A stretch of DNA of 64,000 bases from Gordonia sp. OPL2. GTDB taxonomy: Bacteria; Actinomycetota; Actinomycetes; Mycobacteriales; Mycobacteriaceae. Positions 9,153 through 17,852 of this stretch are shown here, one piece after another. Location: contig NZ_RKME01000006.1 of the NCBI RefSeq assembly GCF_003797825.1, positions 1 through 64,000 of the forward strand, written 5' to 3'. How positions within the stretch are numbered: the first letter of the stretch is position 1; each line of letters begins with the position of its first letter. A program made the translations under genes and the position numbers. Below the pieces are notes generated by a model. That model did no database searches, was not told where the DNA came from, and saw only the letters and a list, made by a program, of their open reading frames with translations.

Positions 9153-10286
9153 TCAGTCTGCGGCGGTACGCAGTTCGGATCCGGTGATGGTCACCGCTGC
9201 GATGACGATCCCGACCACGATGCCGATGAGGGTGTCCACGACACGATCGATCGCCGCCTCCGGCGTGAGCCCCGCACTCAGCGCCGTCATCAGCAGTGCC
9301 ATCGGGGTGACCGCGGTCGAGGCGATCGCATAGTTGACCGGCGCCCAGATCTCCGCGGCGATCTGGCATGCGACGATCGCGACGACCGCGCCCCAGTAGC
9401 CGAGCCCGAGGCCGAGCAGGGCGGCGGCGACGACCGCGCCCGCGATGTTGCCGAGCAGCCGCTGCAGTCCGCGCTGCACGGTGATGTGATAGCTGACGCC
9501 CTGCATGGCCGCCATCGCACCCATCGCCGCCCACATCGGGTGGGAGAGTCCGACCGCCATGGCGATCGCGGCGCTCGCGGCGATCGCCGCGGCGATCCGG
9601 GCCGCGTTGACCAGGAGGGCGTGGTGCGGCCGGCGGCCCAGCGTCGTCCAGATCGATTCGTACCGTACCGTCGCCGAACCGGCATCGAGTGCATCGTCGA
9701 CGCGGCCGCGGATGCGGTTCCATGCACCGCGCACCAGCCAGGGGGACAGCGATGCCACCGCACCGCAGACCGCGCCCAGAAGCGACGCCACCGCCGCTCG
9801 GGACAGGTCGGACAGATCGGCGGCGAATCCCATCGCGCCGTTGGCGGCGAACACGAAGACGACTGCTCCCGGGCCGGCGACCCGCAGGGTGCCGATCAGC
9901 AGGGCGGCGACTGCGCCCCACAGCGCGATCGTCGTGACCTCGATCGTCGGGGAGGCGTGGGTGACGCCGAGAACGCTGCCGATGAGCACCGATGCGACGA
10001 TGCCGATGCCCAGCGCGGCGAGGCGCCCCACCCGCACGGGGTAGGGGTCGGGTCGGCAGAACGCCGACACCAGTGCGCCGAGCGCCGCGAACCCAGCGAC
10101 GTCGCGTGCACCGACGAGTCCGCCGACGACCAGGACGAACCCAACGGCGATCCCCACCCTGATCGGGACCCCGACGGACGCGCGGCTCATGTCGACGGCC
10201 ATCGTCGAGCGCCACGCGTGGGGACTGACCGCGTGCGCTAGGGCGCCCCGGCGGTGACGGACGTGCTCGACGACGGTGGTGCTCAT
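9153..10286 (-). CDS. FUSC-family inner-membrane protein (probable aromatic acid/toxicant efflux)
   Basis: A 377-residue protein with two blocks of closely packed hydrophobic helices, 'SHPMWAAMGAMAAMQGVSYHITVQRGLQRLLGN' and a cytoplasmic linker between them. This is the fusaric acid resistance-like (FUSC) fold related to AaeB. The GxxLQRxxGNxxG-type motif near the second block is characteristic. It is divergent from a marR gene with a palindromic operator between them, so expression is probably released when the MarR protein binds a phenolic or other ligand. The substrate is not evident. Confidence 0.8.
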   Translation of the reverse strand: MSTTVVEHVRHRRGALAHAVSPHAWRSTMAVDMSRASVGVPIRVGIAVGFVLVVGGLVGARDVAGFAALGALVSAFCRPDPYPVRVGRLAALGIGIVASVLIGSVLGVTHASPTIEVTTIALWGAVAALLIGTLRVAGPGAVVFVFAANGAMGFAADLSDLSRAAVASLLGAVCGAVASLSPWLVRGAWNRIRGRVDDALDAGSATVRYESIWTTLGRRPHHALLVNAARIAAAIAASAAIAMAVGLSHPMWAAMGAMAAMQGVSYHITVQRGLQRLLGNIAGAVVAAALLGLGLGYWGAVVAIVACQIAAEIWAPVNYAIASTAVTPMALLMTALSAGLTPEAAIDRVVDTLIGIVVGIVIAAVTITGSELRTAAD

Positions 10287-10295
10287 CGCCGGTAC

Positions 10296-10323
10296 TTTAT
10301 CACTATTTTAGTAGTGAAATAAA
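10296..10323. promoter_or_regulatory. MarR-type operator between FUSC gene and marR
   Basis: An AT-rich inverted repeat, CACTA(N6)TAGTG, is flanked by TTTAT and AAATAAA. It sits in the 61-bp gap between divergent FUSC and MarR starts. This is the only AT-rich stretch for kilobases and has the size and symmetry of MarR dimer sites, so it is the likely shared operator. Function is inferred. Confidence 0.6.
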
Positions 10324-10347
10324 TGTGAACACGCTTACGATGGCAGC

Positions 10348-10845
10348 GTGAGCACGCCAGAGGCGCCCGACCTCGTCGACCGGATCCAGGAGGAATGGGC
10401 GCGCTCCTATCCGGACCTCGATGTCGCGCCGATCGGTGTTCTCGGCCGAATCCAGCACATCGCCACCGCGAGCAGCCACCGGCTCGACCGGGACCTCGAG
10501 CCGCTCGGGGTGTCGAGGTCGGAGTACGACGTGCTGAGCGCGCTCGCGCGGGTGGATCGTCCGTTGCGTGCCAGCGAGGTGGTCTCGACGACGCTGCTCA
10601 GTGGCGCATCCATCACCAAGATCACCGAGAATCTGTCCCGTCGGGGTCTGCTGCACCGTCGTCGGTCCGAGCGTGACGGCCGAGTGGTGCTCCTCGAGGT
10701 GACCGACGACGGACGAGAGCTGGTCGACACCGAACTGCCCCGTCGACTCGCCGATGACGAGCGCGCGCTGTCGGGTCTGACCGCGGCCGAACGCGACTCG
10801 CTGGCCGCACTCCTGCGGAAGGTGTCCCGCGCTGTCGGGGGCTGA
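10348..10845 (+). CDS. MarR-family transcriptional regulator
   Basis: A 165-residue winged helix-turn-helix protein. The recognition region 'LGVSRSEYDVLSALARVDRPLRASEVVSTTLLSGASITKITENLSRRGLLHRRRSERDGRVVLLEVTDDG' carries the MarR wing (SERDGR) and the terminal dimerisation helices. Translation starts at a GTG. It is divergent from the FUSC exporter gene and separated from it by the palindrome at 10296-10323. It probably represses itself and the exporter. The ligand is unknown. Confidence 0.88.
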   Translation: MSTPEAPDLVDRIQEEWARSYPDLDVAPIGVLGRIQHIATASSHRLDRDLEPLGVSRSEYDVLSALARVDRPLRASEVVSTTLLSGASITKITENLSRRGLLHRRRSERDGRVVLLEVTDDGRELVDTELPRRLADDERALSGLTAAERDSLAALLRKVSRAVGG

Positions 10846-10888
10846 CGCGCGGCCCTCCGACGTCGGCGCCGGAGGGCATAGTGGGGAC

Positions 10889-11554
10889 ATGGAGTTGTAC
10901 GACGTCATGCGGACCACCTTCGCCGCGCGCGAGTTCACCGACGATCCTCTGCCCGACGAGGTGCTGGCGCGCATCCTCGACAACGCCCGATTCGCACCGA
11001 GCGGTGGCAACCGCCAGGGTGCGCACATCGTCGTGATCCGTGACGCGGCCACCAAGCGCCGGCTGAGCGAGTTGGGTGAACCGACGGTCCGTCGATACGT
11101 CGCGCAGAAGAAAGTCGGCGAGAATCCGTGGAACCCGGTCCATCCCACCACGGTCACCGACGACGTCATCGAGAACACCTCTGTCCCGGCGAGTTTCGTC
11201 GAACCCATCCGTACGGCCCCGGTGGTGCTCGCCGTTGCGGTCGACCTCACCCGCGTGGCGGCCGTCGACCAGGACCTCGATCGTGTCGGTGTGGTCAGCG
11301 GCGGATCGGTGTATCCGCTGGTCTGGAACATCCTGCTGGGTGCGCGTGCGGAGGGGTTCGGCGGGACGATCACGACGATGGCGGTCCTGCAGGAGGATCA
11401 GGTCCGCGACCTGCTCCACATCCCGGACACCTTCGCGCTCGCGGCAGTGGTGCCACTCGGCAAGCCCGTGAAGCAGTTGACGAGACTCCGCAGGCAGCCG
11501 GTCGAGGAGTTCGTCACGCGAGAGTCGTTCTCCGGACCGGGCTTCGGCGTCTGA
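10889..11554 (+). CDS. Nitroreductase-family protein
   Basis: A 221-residue FMN-dependent nitroreductase-fold protein. Its N-terminal FMN phosphate-binding motif is 'TTFAAREFTDDPLPDEVLARIL', followed by 'FAPSGGNRQGAHIVVI' and a C-terminal 'ARAEGFGGTITTM'. It begins 43 bp after marR on the same strand and could belong to the same stress or detoxification transcript. Natural substrates cannot be assigned from sequence. Quinone, nitroaromatic or flavin reduction are typical activities of the family. Confidence 0.85.
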   Translation: MELYDVMRTTFAAREFTDDPLPDEVLARILDNARFAPSGGNRQGAHIVVIRDAATKRRLSELGEPTVRRYVAQKKVGENPWNPVHPTTVTDDVIENTSVPASFVEPIRTAPVVLAVAVDLTRVAAVDQDLDRVGVVSGGSVYPLVWNILLGARAEGFGGTITTMAVLQEDQVRDLLHIPDTFALAAVVPLGKPVKQLTRLRRQPVEEFVTRESFSGPGFGV

Positions 11555-11576
11555 GCCTCTCACCTGCCGCCACAGC

Positions 11577-12254
11577 TCACGACGTGCTCAGCGCACCGCC
11601 CGACCGTATCCAGGCGGTGAGGCCTCCCTCGACGACGGTGGCGTCGCGGTCGGCATCCATCAGTGCGCGCGCCGCGGCCGGCGACGCGAGACAGTACGGC
11701 CCCTGGCAGTAGGCGATGATCCGTGCGTCGGCGGGCTGGGTGTCGAGCAACTCGCGGATCTGGTCCTGCGGCACCGAGATGGCCCCCGGGATGTGCCCGC
11801 GCTCGAACTCCTCGCGGTCGCGGACGTCGACGATCAGCACGGAGTCGTCGTCGAGCATCGCGGCCAGATCGCTCGCGGTGACCGGGACCAGGTCGCGGTG
11901 ATCGGAGAAATAGGCGTCGATCTCGGCGCGGACCGCGCTCACGTTGTCGGCGGCGAACCGTGCGAACGTCCCGAGGATCGCGGACACCTGCGGTGAGGCG
12001 ATGCGGTAGTGGATCCGCACGCCGTCGCGTCGATTGGTGACCAATTGTGCAGATCGGAGGATCTGCAACTGCGACGAGGTGTTCTTGAGGCCGAAACCCG
12101 ATGCGGCGGAGAGATCTTCGACGGTGCGCTCGCCCTCCTCGAGGATGTCGAGCAGCCGGAGGCGGACGGGACTGGCCAGCGCCTTGCCGACGCGGGCGAG
12201 CTCGGTGTAGATGCCGAGTTCCGGAAAGCCGTCGTCGGCGGCGCGCTCAGACAT
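11577..12254 (-). CDS. ArsR-type regulator fused to a rhodanese domain
   Basis: A 225-residue two-domain protein. The N-terminal ~100 residues are an ArsR/SmtB winged helix ('LASPVRLRLLDILEEGERTVEDLSAASGFGLKNTSSQLQILRSAQLV'). The C-terminal half is a rhodanese domain with the active-site loop 'YCQGPYCLAS'. Such fusions sense reactive sulfur or redox state through the rhodanese Cys. It overlaps the MFS gene by eight bases and is the second gene of that operon. The palindrome at the MFS start is a plausible binding site, implying autoregulation of exporter plus sensor. Confidence 0.87.
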   Translation of the reverse strand: MSERAADDGFPELGIYTELARVGKALASPVRLRLLDILEEGERTVEDLSAASGFGLKNTSSQLQILRSAQLVTNRRDGVRIHYRIASPQVSAILGTFARFAADNVSAVRAEIDAYFSDHRDLVPVTASDLAAMLDDDSVLIVDVRDREEFERGHIPGAISVPQDQIRELLDTQPADARIIAYCQGPYCLASPAAARALMDADRDATVVEGGLTAWIRSGGALSTS

Positions 12255-13722
12255 GACGGCCCCGGGTCGTCGTCTCGGGCAGCGGCGGGTCGTCGGCGGG
12301 GGCTGTCGCCGGGCTCGAGCGGCGCAGCGACGCGAGTGCGGTCGCGACCCCGACGGCGGCGAGTGCGGCAAAGCCGAACGCGAGGAACCGGGCGGACACC
12401 ACATCGGGGTCGCCGTCGGCGCCGACGATCGCGCCCACGGACACCAGCAGTCCGGCGATCGCCGAACCGAAGGTGTTGGCGACCATCTGGACGGTGTTGA
12501 CGCCGGCCGATGCCCGTGCTGCCTCGGCGTCGTCGGTGGTGATCGTCATCGCGGCAGTTGCGATGTGCGGGAACGCCATACCGATCCCGGTGCCGGCGAT
12601 GAACAGGGCGACGAACCATCCCGCGACGGCGATCGGGCTCGAGGACATCTGCAGGATGCCGTAGGTGGCCAGTCCGCCGGCTAGGAGGCCGGGACCGATG
12701 ACGCGCACCCGCCGTGATGCGCGCGCCCCGTCGGCCCACGTGGTACTGGCGATCTGCGCGCTCGACCATCCCCACGACAGCGCCGCACCGAGCATGCCGG
12801 CGACCAGCGGTCCCATTCCGGCGATCTCCTGCCCGAACAGCGGGATGAAGGCCTCGGTGGTCGAACCGACGGCCAGCAACGCGAGCGACACGTACAGCCA
12901 CTTGAGCGGGTTGGTCCTCGTGTAGGCGAGCCGGGGCAACAGGCCGGTCGCACGACGTCGGTCGACGACGACGAAGCCGACCATGGTGAGCGCGGCGACG
13001 CAGACCAGCACGACGACCGTGCCGGTACCGTCGATCACCCCGGCCACCGAGACCGCGATCGTCGCCGCGGCGACGAGCAGCAGCGACAGCACGGGCAGCG
13101 GACTCACATCGGCGGCTGCCGATCGGCGGGACGGCAGCGCGCGTGTGGCCGGGACGACGATGATCGCGGTCACCACCACCAGCAGCCAGAAGGCGCCGCG
13201 CCAGAACCCGATCTGGGCGAAGAGTCCGCCGAGGATGGGACCGATCAGATTGCCGATGCCCCACATCGCGGAGGTGAGTCCGACGGCTCGGACCCAGAGG
13301 CGTTCGGGCAGCGCGACCCGGATGACCGCGAAGGCGAGGCCGGTGAGCAGGCCGCCGCCGAGGCCCTGCACCGCGCGGCCGGCGAGCATCACCGACATCG
13401 TCGGGGTGAGGGCGCACACGAGGGAACCGACTCCGAACAGGCCGAAGGCGATCAGGTAGGCGCCGCGCGCACCCCAGCGTCCCAGCGATCGGGTCACGAG
13501 CATCGATGCGAAGACCGAGGTGATCAAGAAGACCGTCATCACCCAGGCGTAGAGGCGCTGGCCGCCGATGTCGGCGACGGCGCTCGGCAACGATGCGGCC
13601 GTGAGGTAGGTGCTCACCGCGTACACGGCGATGCCGCCGGCGAACACCGAGACCGCTGCGCGGTGGTCCCGAGCGAACAGTTCGCCCCACGTGCCCGGTG
13701 TCGGGGCTACTCGTTCCGCCAT
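12247..13722 (-). CDS. MFS transporter, multidrug-efflux type
   Basis: About 490 residues with around 12-14 hydrophobic helices and the major facilitator motif A-like segment 'LVTRSLGRWGARGAYLIAFGLFGVGSLVCAL', followed by the antiporter-like 'GRAVQGLGGGLLTGLAFAVIRVALPERL'. It heads the operon with the ArsR-rhodanese gene. The ATG at 13722 is chosen because upstream codons would run through the palindrome at 13719-13746. An in-frame TTG at 13758 is the alternative. The ATG lies inside one arm of that palindrome and lacks a ribosome binding site. Substrate unknown. Confidence 0.82.
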   Translation of the reverse strand: MAERVAPTPGTWGELFARDHRAAVSVFAGGIAVYAVSTYLTAASLPSAVADIGGQRLYAWVMTVFLITSVFASMLVTRSLGRWGARGAYLIAFGLFGVGSLVCALTPTMSVMLAGRAVQGLGGGLLTGLAFAVIRVALPERLWVRAVGLTSAMWGIGNLIGPILGGLFAQIGFWRGAFWLLVVVTAIIVVPATRALPSRRSAAADVSPLPVLSLLLVAAATIAVSVAGVIDGTGTVVVLVCVAALTMVGFVVVDRRRATGLLPRLAYTRTNPLKWLYVSLALLAVGSTTEAFIPLFGQEIAGMGPLVAGMLGAALSWGWSSAQIASTTWADGARASRRVRVIGPGLLAGGLATYGILQMSSSPIAVAGWFVALFIAGTGIGMAFPHIATAAMTITTDDAEAARASAGVNTVQMVANTFGSAIAGLLVSVGAIVGADGDPDVVSARFLAFGFAALAAVGVATALASLRRSSPATAPADDPPLPETTTRGRHV

Positions 13723-13746
13723 ATTCCGAGGATCGTCGGAATATGG
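13719..13746. promoter_or_regulatory. 11-bp-arm palindrome overlapping the MFS start codon
   Basis: CCATATTCCGA and TCGGAATATGG are perfect inverted arms separated by six bases. The MFS ATG at 13722-13720 lies inside the left arm. Symmetric ATATTC/GAATAT sites are common for ArsR/SmtB proteins, and one is encoded in this operon, so it is the probable operator. This is inference from sequence symmetry and context. Confidence 0.55.
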
Positions 13747-13864
13747 GTGCCGGGTCAAATCGGGACCCGCGCGGCATCTCTGTGGTTGAGACGATCAGCC
13801 GATAGGGTCTCGGTCAGGTGTCCCGGTCGGCGTGCGCCCGGGACGACACGAAGGGGAGAGCCAC

Positions 13865-14305
13865 ATGGGGACGATCAGGCAGCGGTCGGCGGTCGAGGTG
13901 CCGCGTGAGCAGGTGTTCGCCTATGTCAACGACTATCAGAACGTGCCGAAGTTCATGTTCGGCGTGACACGGTTCGCGCCGACGTCGGAGAAGACCTCGG
14001 GGCTCGGATCGACGTTCGACGTCGCGATGGACCTCGGGCCGAAAACCCTCAAGTCGACCGTGGAGACCGTCGAATGGGTGGAGAACGAGTTCATTCGGCT
14101 CGAGTCGGTCAAGGGCTTCTCGGCGAACACCACGTGGCGGTTCGCCGACGACGGTGACGGAACAGCGGTCGCGGTCGAGTTCGAGTACACCCTGCCGGGC
14201 GGGATCGCGGGCCGCGCTCTCGGCGCCGTCATCGAGCCGCTGCTCGGTCAGGCGATCAGGCAGACCGAGGCGAACCTGACGAAGCAGGTGTCAGAGTTGG
14301 CTTGA
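13865..14305 (+). CDS. SRPBCC-family protein
   Basis: A 146-residue START/polyketide-cyclase-like fold protein. The helix-grip pattern runs from 'VEVPREQVFAYVNDYQNVPKFMFGVTRF' through a beta-rich centre to the long C-terminal helix 'LLGQAIRQTEANLTKQVSEL'. The ATG follows GGGGAGAGCCAC, a strong ribosome binding site. It is monocistronic and its last 15 bases overlap the end of the convergent acyltransferase gene. Members bind hydrophobic ligands. No specific role can be read here. Confidence 0.78.
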   Translation: MGTIRQRSAVEVPREQVFAYVNDYQNVPKFMFGVTRFAPTSEKTSGLGSTFDVAMDLGPKTLKSTVETVEWVENEFIRLESVKGFSANTTWRFADDGDGTAVAVEFEYTLPGGIAGRALGAVIEPLLGQAIRQTEANLTKQVSELA

Positions 14306-15643
14306 CGTCGCTGCCGGCGTCACCGGTGCTGCCTGGACCGAGGGCGCTGCCTGGCCCGAGGGCGCGAGCGGCACCGGGATCGCTGGGGTGGTGACCTCGA
14401 CGTCGGCTCGCTTCCGCCGGATCGGGACCCGTGAGCGGGCGACCAGCCAGCGGCTCATCGGCGTGCGCAGGGCGATGTCCACGATGACCAGCGATGCCGC
14501 CAGTGTCACCGCGACCAGCACGGTGGTACGGATCGCCGCCGAGTGCGGGAACCAGTCACCCAGGTCGCCGAAGAAGCCGACCCGCGCCAGGATGTCGAGC
14601 ACGAGCGGGTGGACGGCGAACACGCCGAACGCCCGGAACGTCGCGTACTGCACGGCCCCGGCGGCCGCACGTTTGTCCGCCGATCGGCGGTCGTTCCACA
14701 GCATGGCCAGCATCCACAGCATGACCAGCCCGCTGACCAGCCACGGGAGGAGCAGCGGGTTCCACGGTGTGTTGGACTGCAGCGGAACGTTGCCGGGTGA
14801 CGTGGCGACGACGTAGGCGCCGACGCTGAATGCGGTACCGGCCAGGCATGCCGCGACGATGGGCACCGCGTGCGCACGCAGTCGACGCTCGACGGATTCG
14901 TGGTGAACCGCGGCCAGGGCGCCGATCGCCACGAAGAGGGCATACATCGGCAGCGTCTTCCACAGGTTGTCGAACGCGACGTCCCAGGCGTGGCCGGCCG
15001 GTCGCGGGACATATTGATAGAGCACGAACATCGCCATCTGAATGGCAGCGGCACCACCGAGGACGTGCCACGGCCGGTGCGTGGTGCGATCCAGGAGCCA
15101 CGAGATCGCGGGGAAGAACAGATAGATCTGCATCGAGATCAGCAGGAAGTAGAGCTGATACTTGCCCTCCCCGGTGACGATGTCATGGCCGAGGACGCCC
15201 AGAAAAGCCCCCGGGGACGGGAACGGGTTGCCGTCGATCACGACGTGATCGGTGATCGCGTAGGTGACCGTCCAGACCAGGTAGGGCGCGACGACGAGCC
15301 CGAACCGTCGTCGCCAGAACGCCAGTGGCGACATCGACCGGCCGCGCGTGCTGAGTACGAGCACGAAGAGGGTGACCGCGACGAACCCGTAGCGGGTCAG
15401 GTGCAGGAGGGTGCCGACGAGGTTGGCCGACCGGATCACGTCCGGCGACGTGTTGATCGAGTTGACCGCATGAGCGATGACGACCCCGGTGAACAGCAGG
15501 ACCCGGAGGAAGTCGGCGGTGTGCGCCCTGCTCTTCGAGGCGGCCTTCTCGGCAGCCGACGGTGCGGCGGCCACCGCCGCGGCTTCGTCGACCGACTGCG
15601 CGGCATCCTCGGTTCCGCGTTCGGACTCGGCGACTGACTGCAC
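14291..15643 (-). CDS. Integral-membrane acyltransferase (acyltransferase-3 family)
   Basis: A 450-residue protein with about ten transmembrane helices, preceded by an Ala-rich cytoplasmic tail of about 40 residues. 'HTADFLRVLLFTGVVIAHAV' is the family's first helix with its conserved Arg and His, and 'RRFGLVVAPYLVWTVTY' matches the R-x10-x-P-Y motif. These enzymes O-acylate cell-surface sugars, lipids or antibiotics. It starts at a GTG preceded by GGGGGTG. Its 3' end overlaps the SRPBCC gene tail to tail, so the two transcripts are mutually antisense. Substrate unknown. Confidence 0.82.
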   Translation of the reverse strand: MQSVAESERGTEDAAQSVDEAAAVAAAPSAAEKAASKSRAHTADFLRVLLFTGVVIAHAVNSINTSPDVIRSANLVGTLLHLTRYGFVAVTLFVLVLSTRGRSMSPLAFWRRRFGLVVAPYLVWTVTYAITDHVVIDGNPFPSPGAFLGVLGHDIVTGEGKYQLYFLLISMQIYLFFPAISWLLDRTTHRPWHVLGGAAAIQMAMFVLYQYVPRPAGHAWDVAFDNLWKTLPMYALFVAIGALAAVHHESVERRLRAHAVPIVAACLAGTAFSVGAYVVATSPGNVPLQSNTPWNPLLLPWLVSGLVMLWMLAMLWNDRRSADKRAAAGAVQYATFRAFGVFAVHPLVLDILARVGFFGDLGDWFPHSAAIRTTVLVAVTLAASLVIVDIALRTPMSRWLVARSRVPIRRKRADVEVTTPAIPVPLAPSGQAAPSVQAAPVTPAATSSQL

Positions 15644-15830
15644 AACACCCCCGTGTGATCGATTCGCTCTTTCTCGCGCCCGGCAGTCTAGGGACCGTTC
15701 CTGGCAATAACCTGACCGTCGTCGGCGGCGCAGGCGTCACCCCTGGTCATCGTTCGACACGCCGTGATGATTCTCACTGGATGGGCCGTCGGCTCCCGGA
15801 CGCCGGTCGTCTCAGGCGCCGTGGGTCCAC

Positions 15831-16298
15831 TCACTTCTCGACGCCGGTCGACTGCTCGCGCGAGCCGAACCGACCCGTGTGCCCGGAGTCGGTGTCGGAG
15901 TACACGCTGAGCGCGTCTGTCAGCTCGCGCGCGTAGTCGAGGTGTCGCGACAATCTCGCGCAGGCCTGCTCGGCCCGCTGGTGGAAATCCGCGAGCCTGC
16001 TGCTGGCGGCGGTCCGCTCCTCGTCGGACGTCCCGGGGGCGTCGAGAACGTCCTGTGCGTCGAGCAGCTCTCGCATGTCGTCGAGGCTGAATCCGACTGG
16101 CTTCATCCGGCGGATGGTCAGCAGGCGTGCCACGTCATCGGTCGTGTACAGGCGGAATCCGCCCGCCGACCGGGCAGACGGCACCACGAGTCCGACCTCG
16201 TCGTAGTGGCGGATGGTCTTGATGGAGAGTTCGGTGCGGGCGGCGACCTCACCGATCTGCAGATGGCCGCCGCCCTTCGAGGTGTCGCTGTCGCTCAC
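15831..16298 (-). CDS. MerR-family transcriptional regulator
   Basis: A 155-residue regulator with an N-terminal MerR winged helix, 'LQIGEVAARTELSIKTIRHYDEVGLVVPSARSAGGFRLYTTDDVARLL', then a coiled-coil dimerisation helix and a short C-terminal tail without an obvious metal-binding cysteine cluster. The GTG start has AAGGAG seven bases upstream. It lies 17 bp downstream of the SulP gene and is cotranscribed. The promoter of that operon has the 19-bp spacer and central palindrome expected for a MerR target, so this protein probably controls its own operon. Confidence 0.87.
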   Translation of the reverse strand: MSDSDTSKGGGHLQIGEVAARTELSIKTIRHYDEVGLVVPSARSAGGFRLYTTDDVARLLTIRRMKPVGFSLDDMRELLDAQDVLDAPGTSDEERTAASSRLADFHQRAEQACARLSRHLDYARELTDALSVYSDTDSGHTGRFGSREQSTGVEK

Positions 16299-16315
16299 GG
16301 TGCTCCTTCGGCCGG

Positions 16316-17818
16316 TCAGTGCGCGCCGGTCAGATGGCCGCTGAGGCGAGCGTGTCGGGCGGCGCTGTTGTCGTCGAGACCGATGATGGTCACCGAGGTG
16401 CCCTTGGCCGCGTACTTGGTCGTGATCGCGTCGAGGGTGGCGACCGTCGAGGCGTCCCAGATGTGCGAGTCGCTCAGATCGATGACGACGTTGGGTGGAT
16501 CGCCGACATAGTCGAATTGGTAGATGAGGTCATTGCTGGACGCGAAGAACAACTCGCCGCGCACCGCGTACGCACGGGTGTCCTCATCGGGATGCGCGAT
16601 CTCGACGACCTCGGTGACATGGGCGACGCGGCGGGCGAACAGCACCATCGCCGTGATCACGCCGACGATGACGCCGTAGGCGAGATTGTGCGTGACGACG
16701 GTGACGACGACGGTCGCGAGCATCACGGCTGTCTCGCTCTTCGGCATGCGCCGCAACGTCTTCGGGTTGATGCTGTGCCAGTCCATGGTGCCGACCGACA
16801 CCATGATCATGACGGCGACCAGCGCCGCCATCGGGATGAGTGCGACGATGTCGCCGAGCCCGACGACGAGGATCAGCAGGAAGACGCCGGCGAGGAACGT
16901 CGAGATCCTGGTGCGCGCGCCCGACACCTTCACGTTGATCATCGTCTGTCCGATCATCGCGCAGCCGCCCATGCCGCCGAAGAACCCGGTCACGATGTTG
17001 GCGACGCCCTGCCCCAGTGCCTCGCGGGACTTGTCGGAATGCGTGTCGGTCAGGTCGTCGACGAACTTCGCCGTCATCAGCGACTCGAGAAGACCGACGA
17101 GCGCCATCGTGAAGGCGTACGGCGCGATCACCGTCAGCGTGTGCCAGGTGAACGGAACGTCGGGGATGAGCAGGCTCGGCAGGCTGTCGGGCAGTGCGCC
17201 CTCGTCGCCGACGTCGGGGACCGAGAAGCCGATCGTCACCGTCGCCGCGGTCAGCAGGACGATCGCGACAAGCGGCGCAGGGATGACCGTGGTCAGTCGC
17301 GGCAGTCCGACGATGATCACCAGCCCGATCGCCACGAGGGGGTAGACCAGCCAGGGGACCCCGATCAGATGGGGGAACTGGGCGGTGAAGATCAGGATGG
17401 CCAGCGCGTTGACGAAGCCGACCATGACGCTGCGCGGGATGAACCGCATCAACTTGGCCACTCCCAGACCGCCGAGGATCATCTGGAACACACCCGCGAG
17501 GATGACCGCTGCGATCAGATAGTCGAGGCCGTGGCTCTTCACCAGGGGCGCCACCACCAGAGCGACCGCACCGGTCGCCGCGGAGATCATGGCCGGCCGG
17601 CCGCCGACGATGGCGATCGTCACCGCCATGGTGAACGACGCGAAGAGGCCGACGCGCGGGTCGACGCCGGCGATGATCGAGAACGAGATCGCCTCGGGGA
17701 TCAGGGCAAGCGCCACCACGAGTCCCGCGAGCACCTCGGTGCGCAGACGTCGTGGCGACCGCAACGCGGCGAGCACCGACTGCTCGCGCGCAGGACTGAC
17801 CTCGGTGGGGGTGGGCAC
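16316..17818 (-). CDS. SulP-family anion permease with STAS domain
   Basis: A 500-residue SLC26/SulP transporter. It has about 12 membrane segments beginning 'RTEVLAGLVVALALIPEAISFSIIAGVDPRVGLF', the signature 'FGGMGGCAMIGQTMINVKVSGARTRIST', and a C-terminal STAS domain, 'VVIDLSDSHIWDASTVATLDAI'. Likely substrates are sulfate, bicarbonate or another small oxyanion; sequence alone does not distinguish these. Translation starts at a GTG with CGGAG upstream, part of which lies in a 5' UTR hairpin. First gene of the SulP-merR operon, controlled by a MerR-type promoter. Confidence 0.88.
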   Translation of the reverse strand: MPTPTEVSPAREQSVLAALRSPRRLRTEVLAGLVVALALIPEAISFSIIAGVDPRVGLFASFTMAVTIAIVGGRPAMISAATGAVALVVAPLVKSHGLDYLIAAVILAGVFQMILGGLGVAKLMRFIPRSVMVGFVNALAILIFTAQFPHLIGVPWLVYPLVAIGLVIIVGLPRLTTVIPAPLVAIVLLTAATVTIGFSVPDVGDEGALPDSLPSLLIPDVPFTWHTLTVIAPYAFTMALVGLLESLMTAKFVDDLTDTHSDKSREALGQGVANIVTGFFGGMGGCAMIGQTMINVKVSGARTRISTFLAGVFLLILVVGLGDIVALIPMAALVAVMIMVSVGTMDWHSINPKTLRRMPKSETAVMLATVVVTVVTHNLAYGVIVGVITAMVLFARRVAHVTEVVEIAHPDEDTRAYAVRGELFFASSNDLIYQFDYVGDPPNVVIDLSDSHIWDASTVATLDAITTKYAAKGTSVTIIGLDDNSAARHARLSGHLTGAH

Positions 17819-17827
17819 GTCAGGACT

Positions 17828-17851
17828 CCGATCCGCTGATGAACGGATCGG
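17828..17851 (-). promoter_or_regulatory. 5' UTR hairpin abutting the SulP ribosome binding site
   Basis: CCGATCCG and CGGATCGG form an 8-bp perfect stem with an 8-nt loop in the leader of the SulP transcript. The 3' arm ends in the GG of the CGGAG ribosome binding site, so the stem could limit translation initiation. Structure is read from the sequence; the regulatory role is inferred. Confidence 0.4.
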
Positions 17852-17852
17852 A

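Noticed and set aside
9000..10215. N-terminal extension of the gamma-glutamyltransferase frame up to 10215
   Set aside because: The extension runs out of frame across the well-supported FUSC gene and is Arg-rich nonsense. The lipoprotein signal directly after 9081 marks the real start.
16319..17839. Long Asp/Arg/His-rich open frame opposite the SulP gene
   Set aside because: Antisense shadow of a conserved transporter. The composition is an artefact of high GC.
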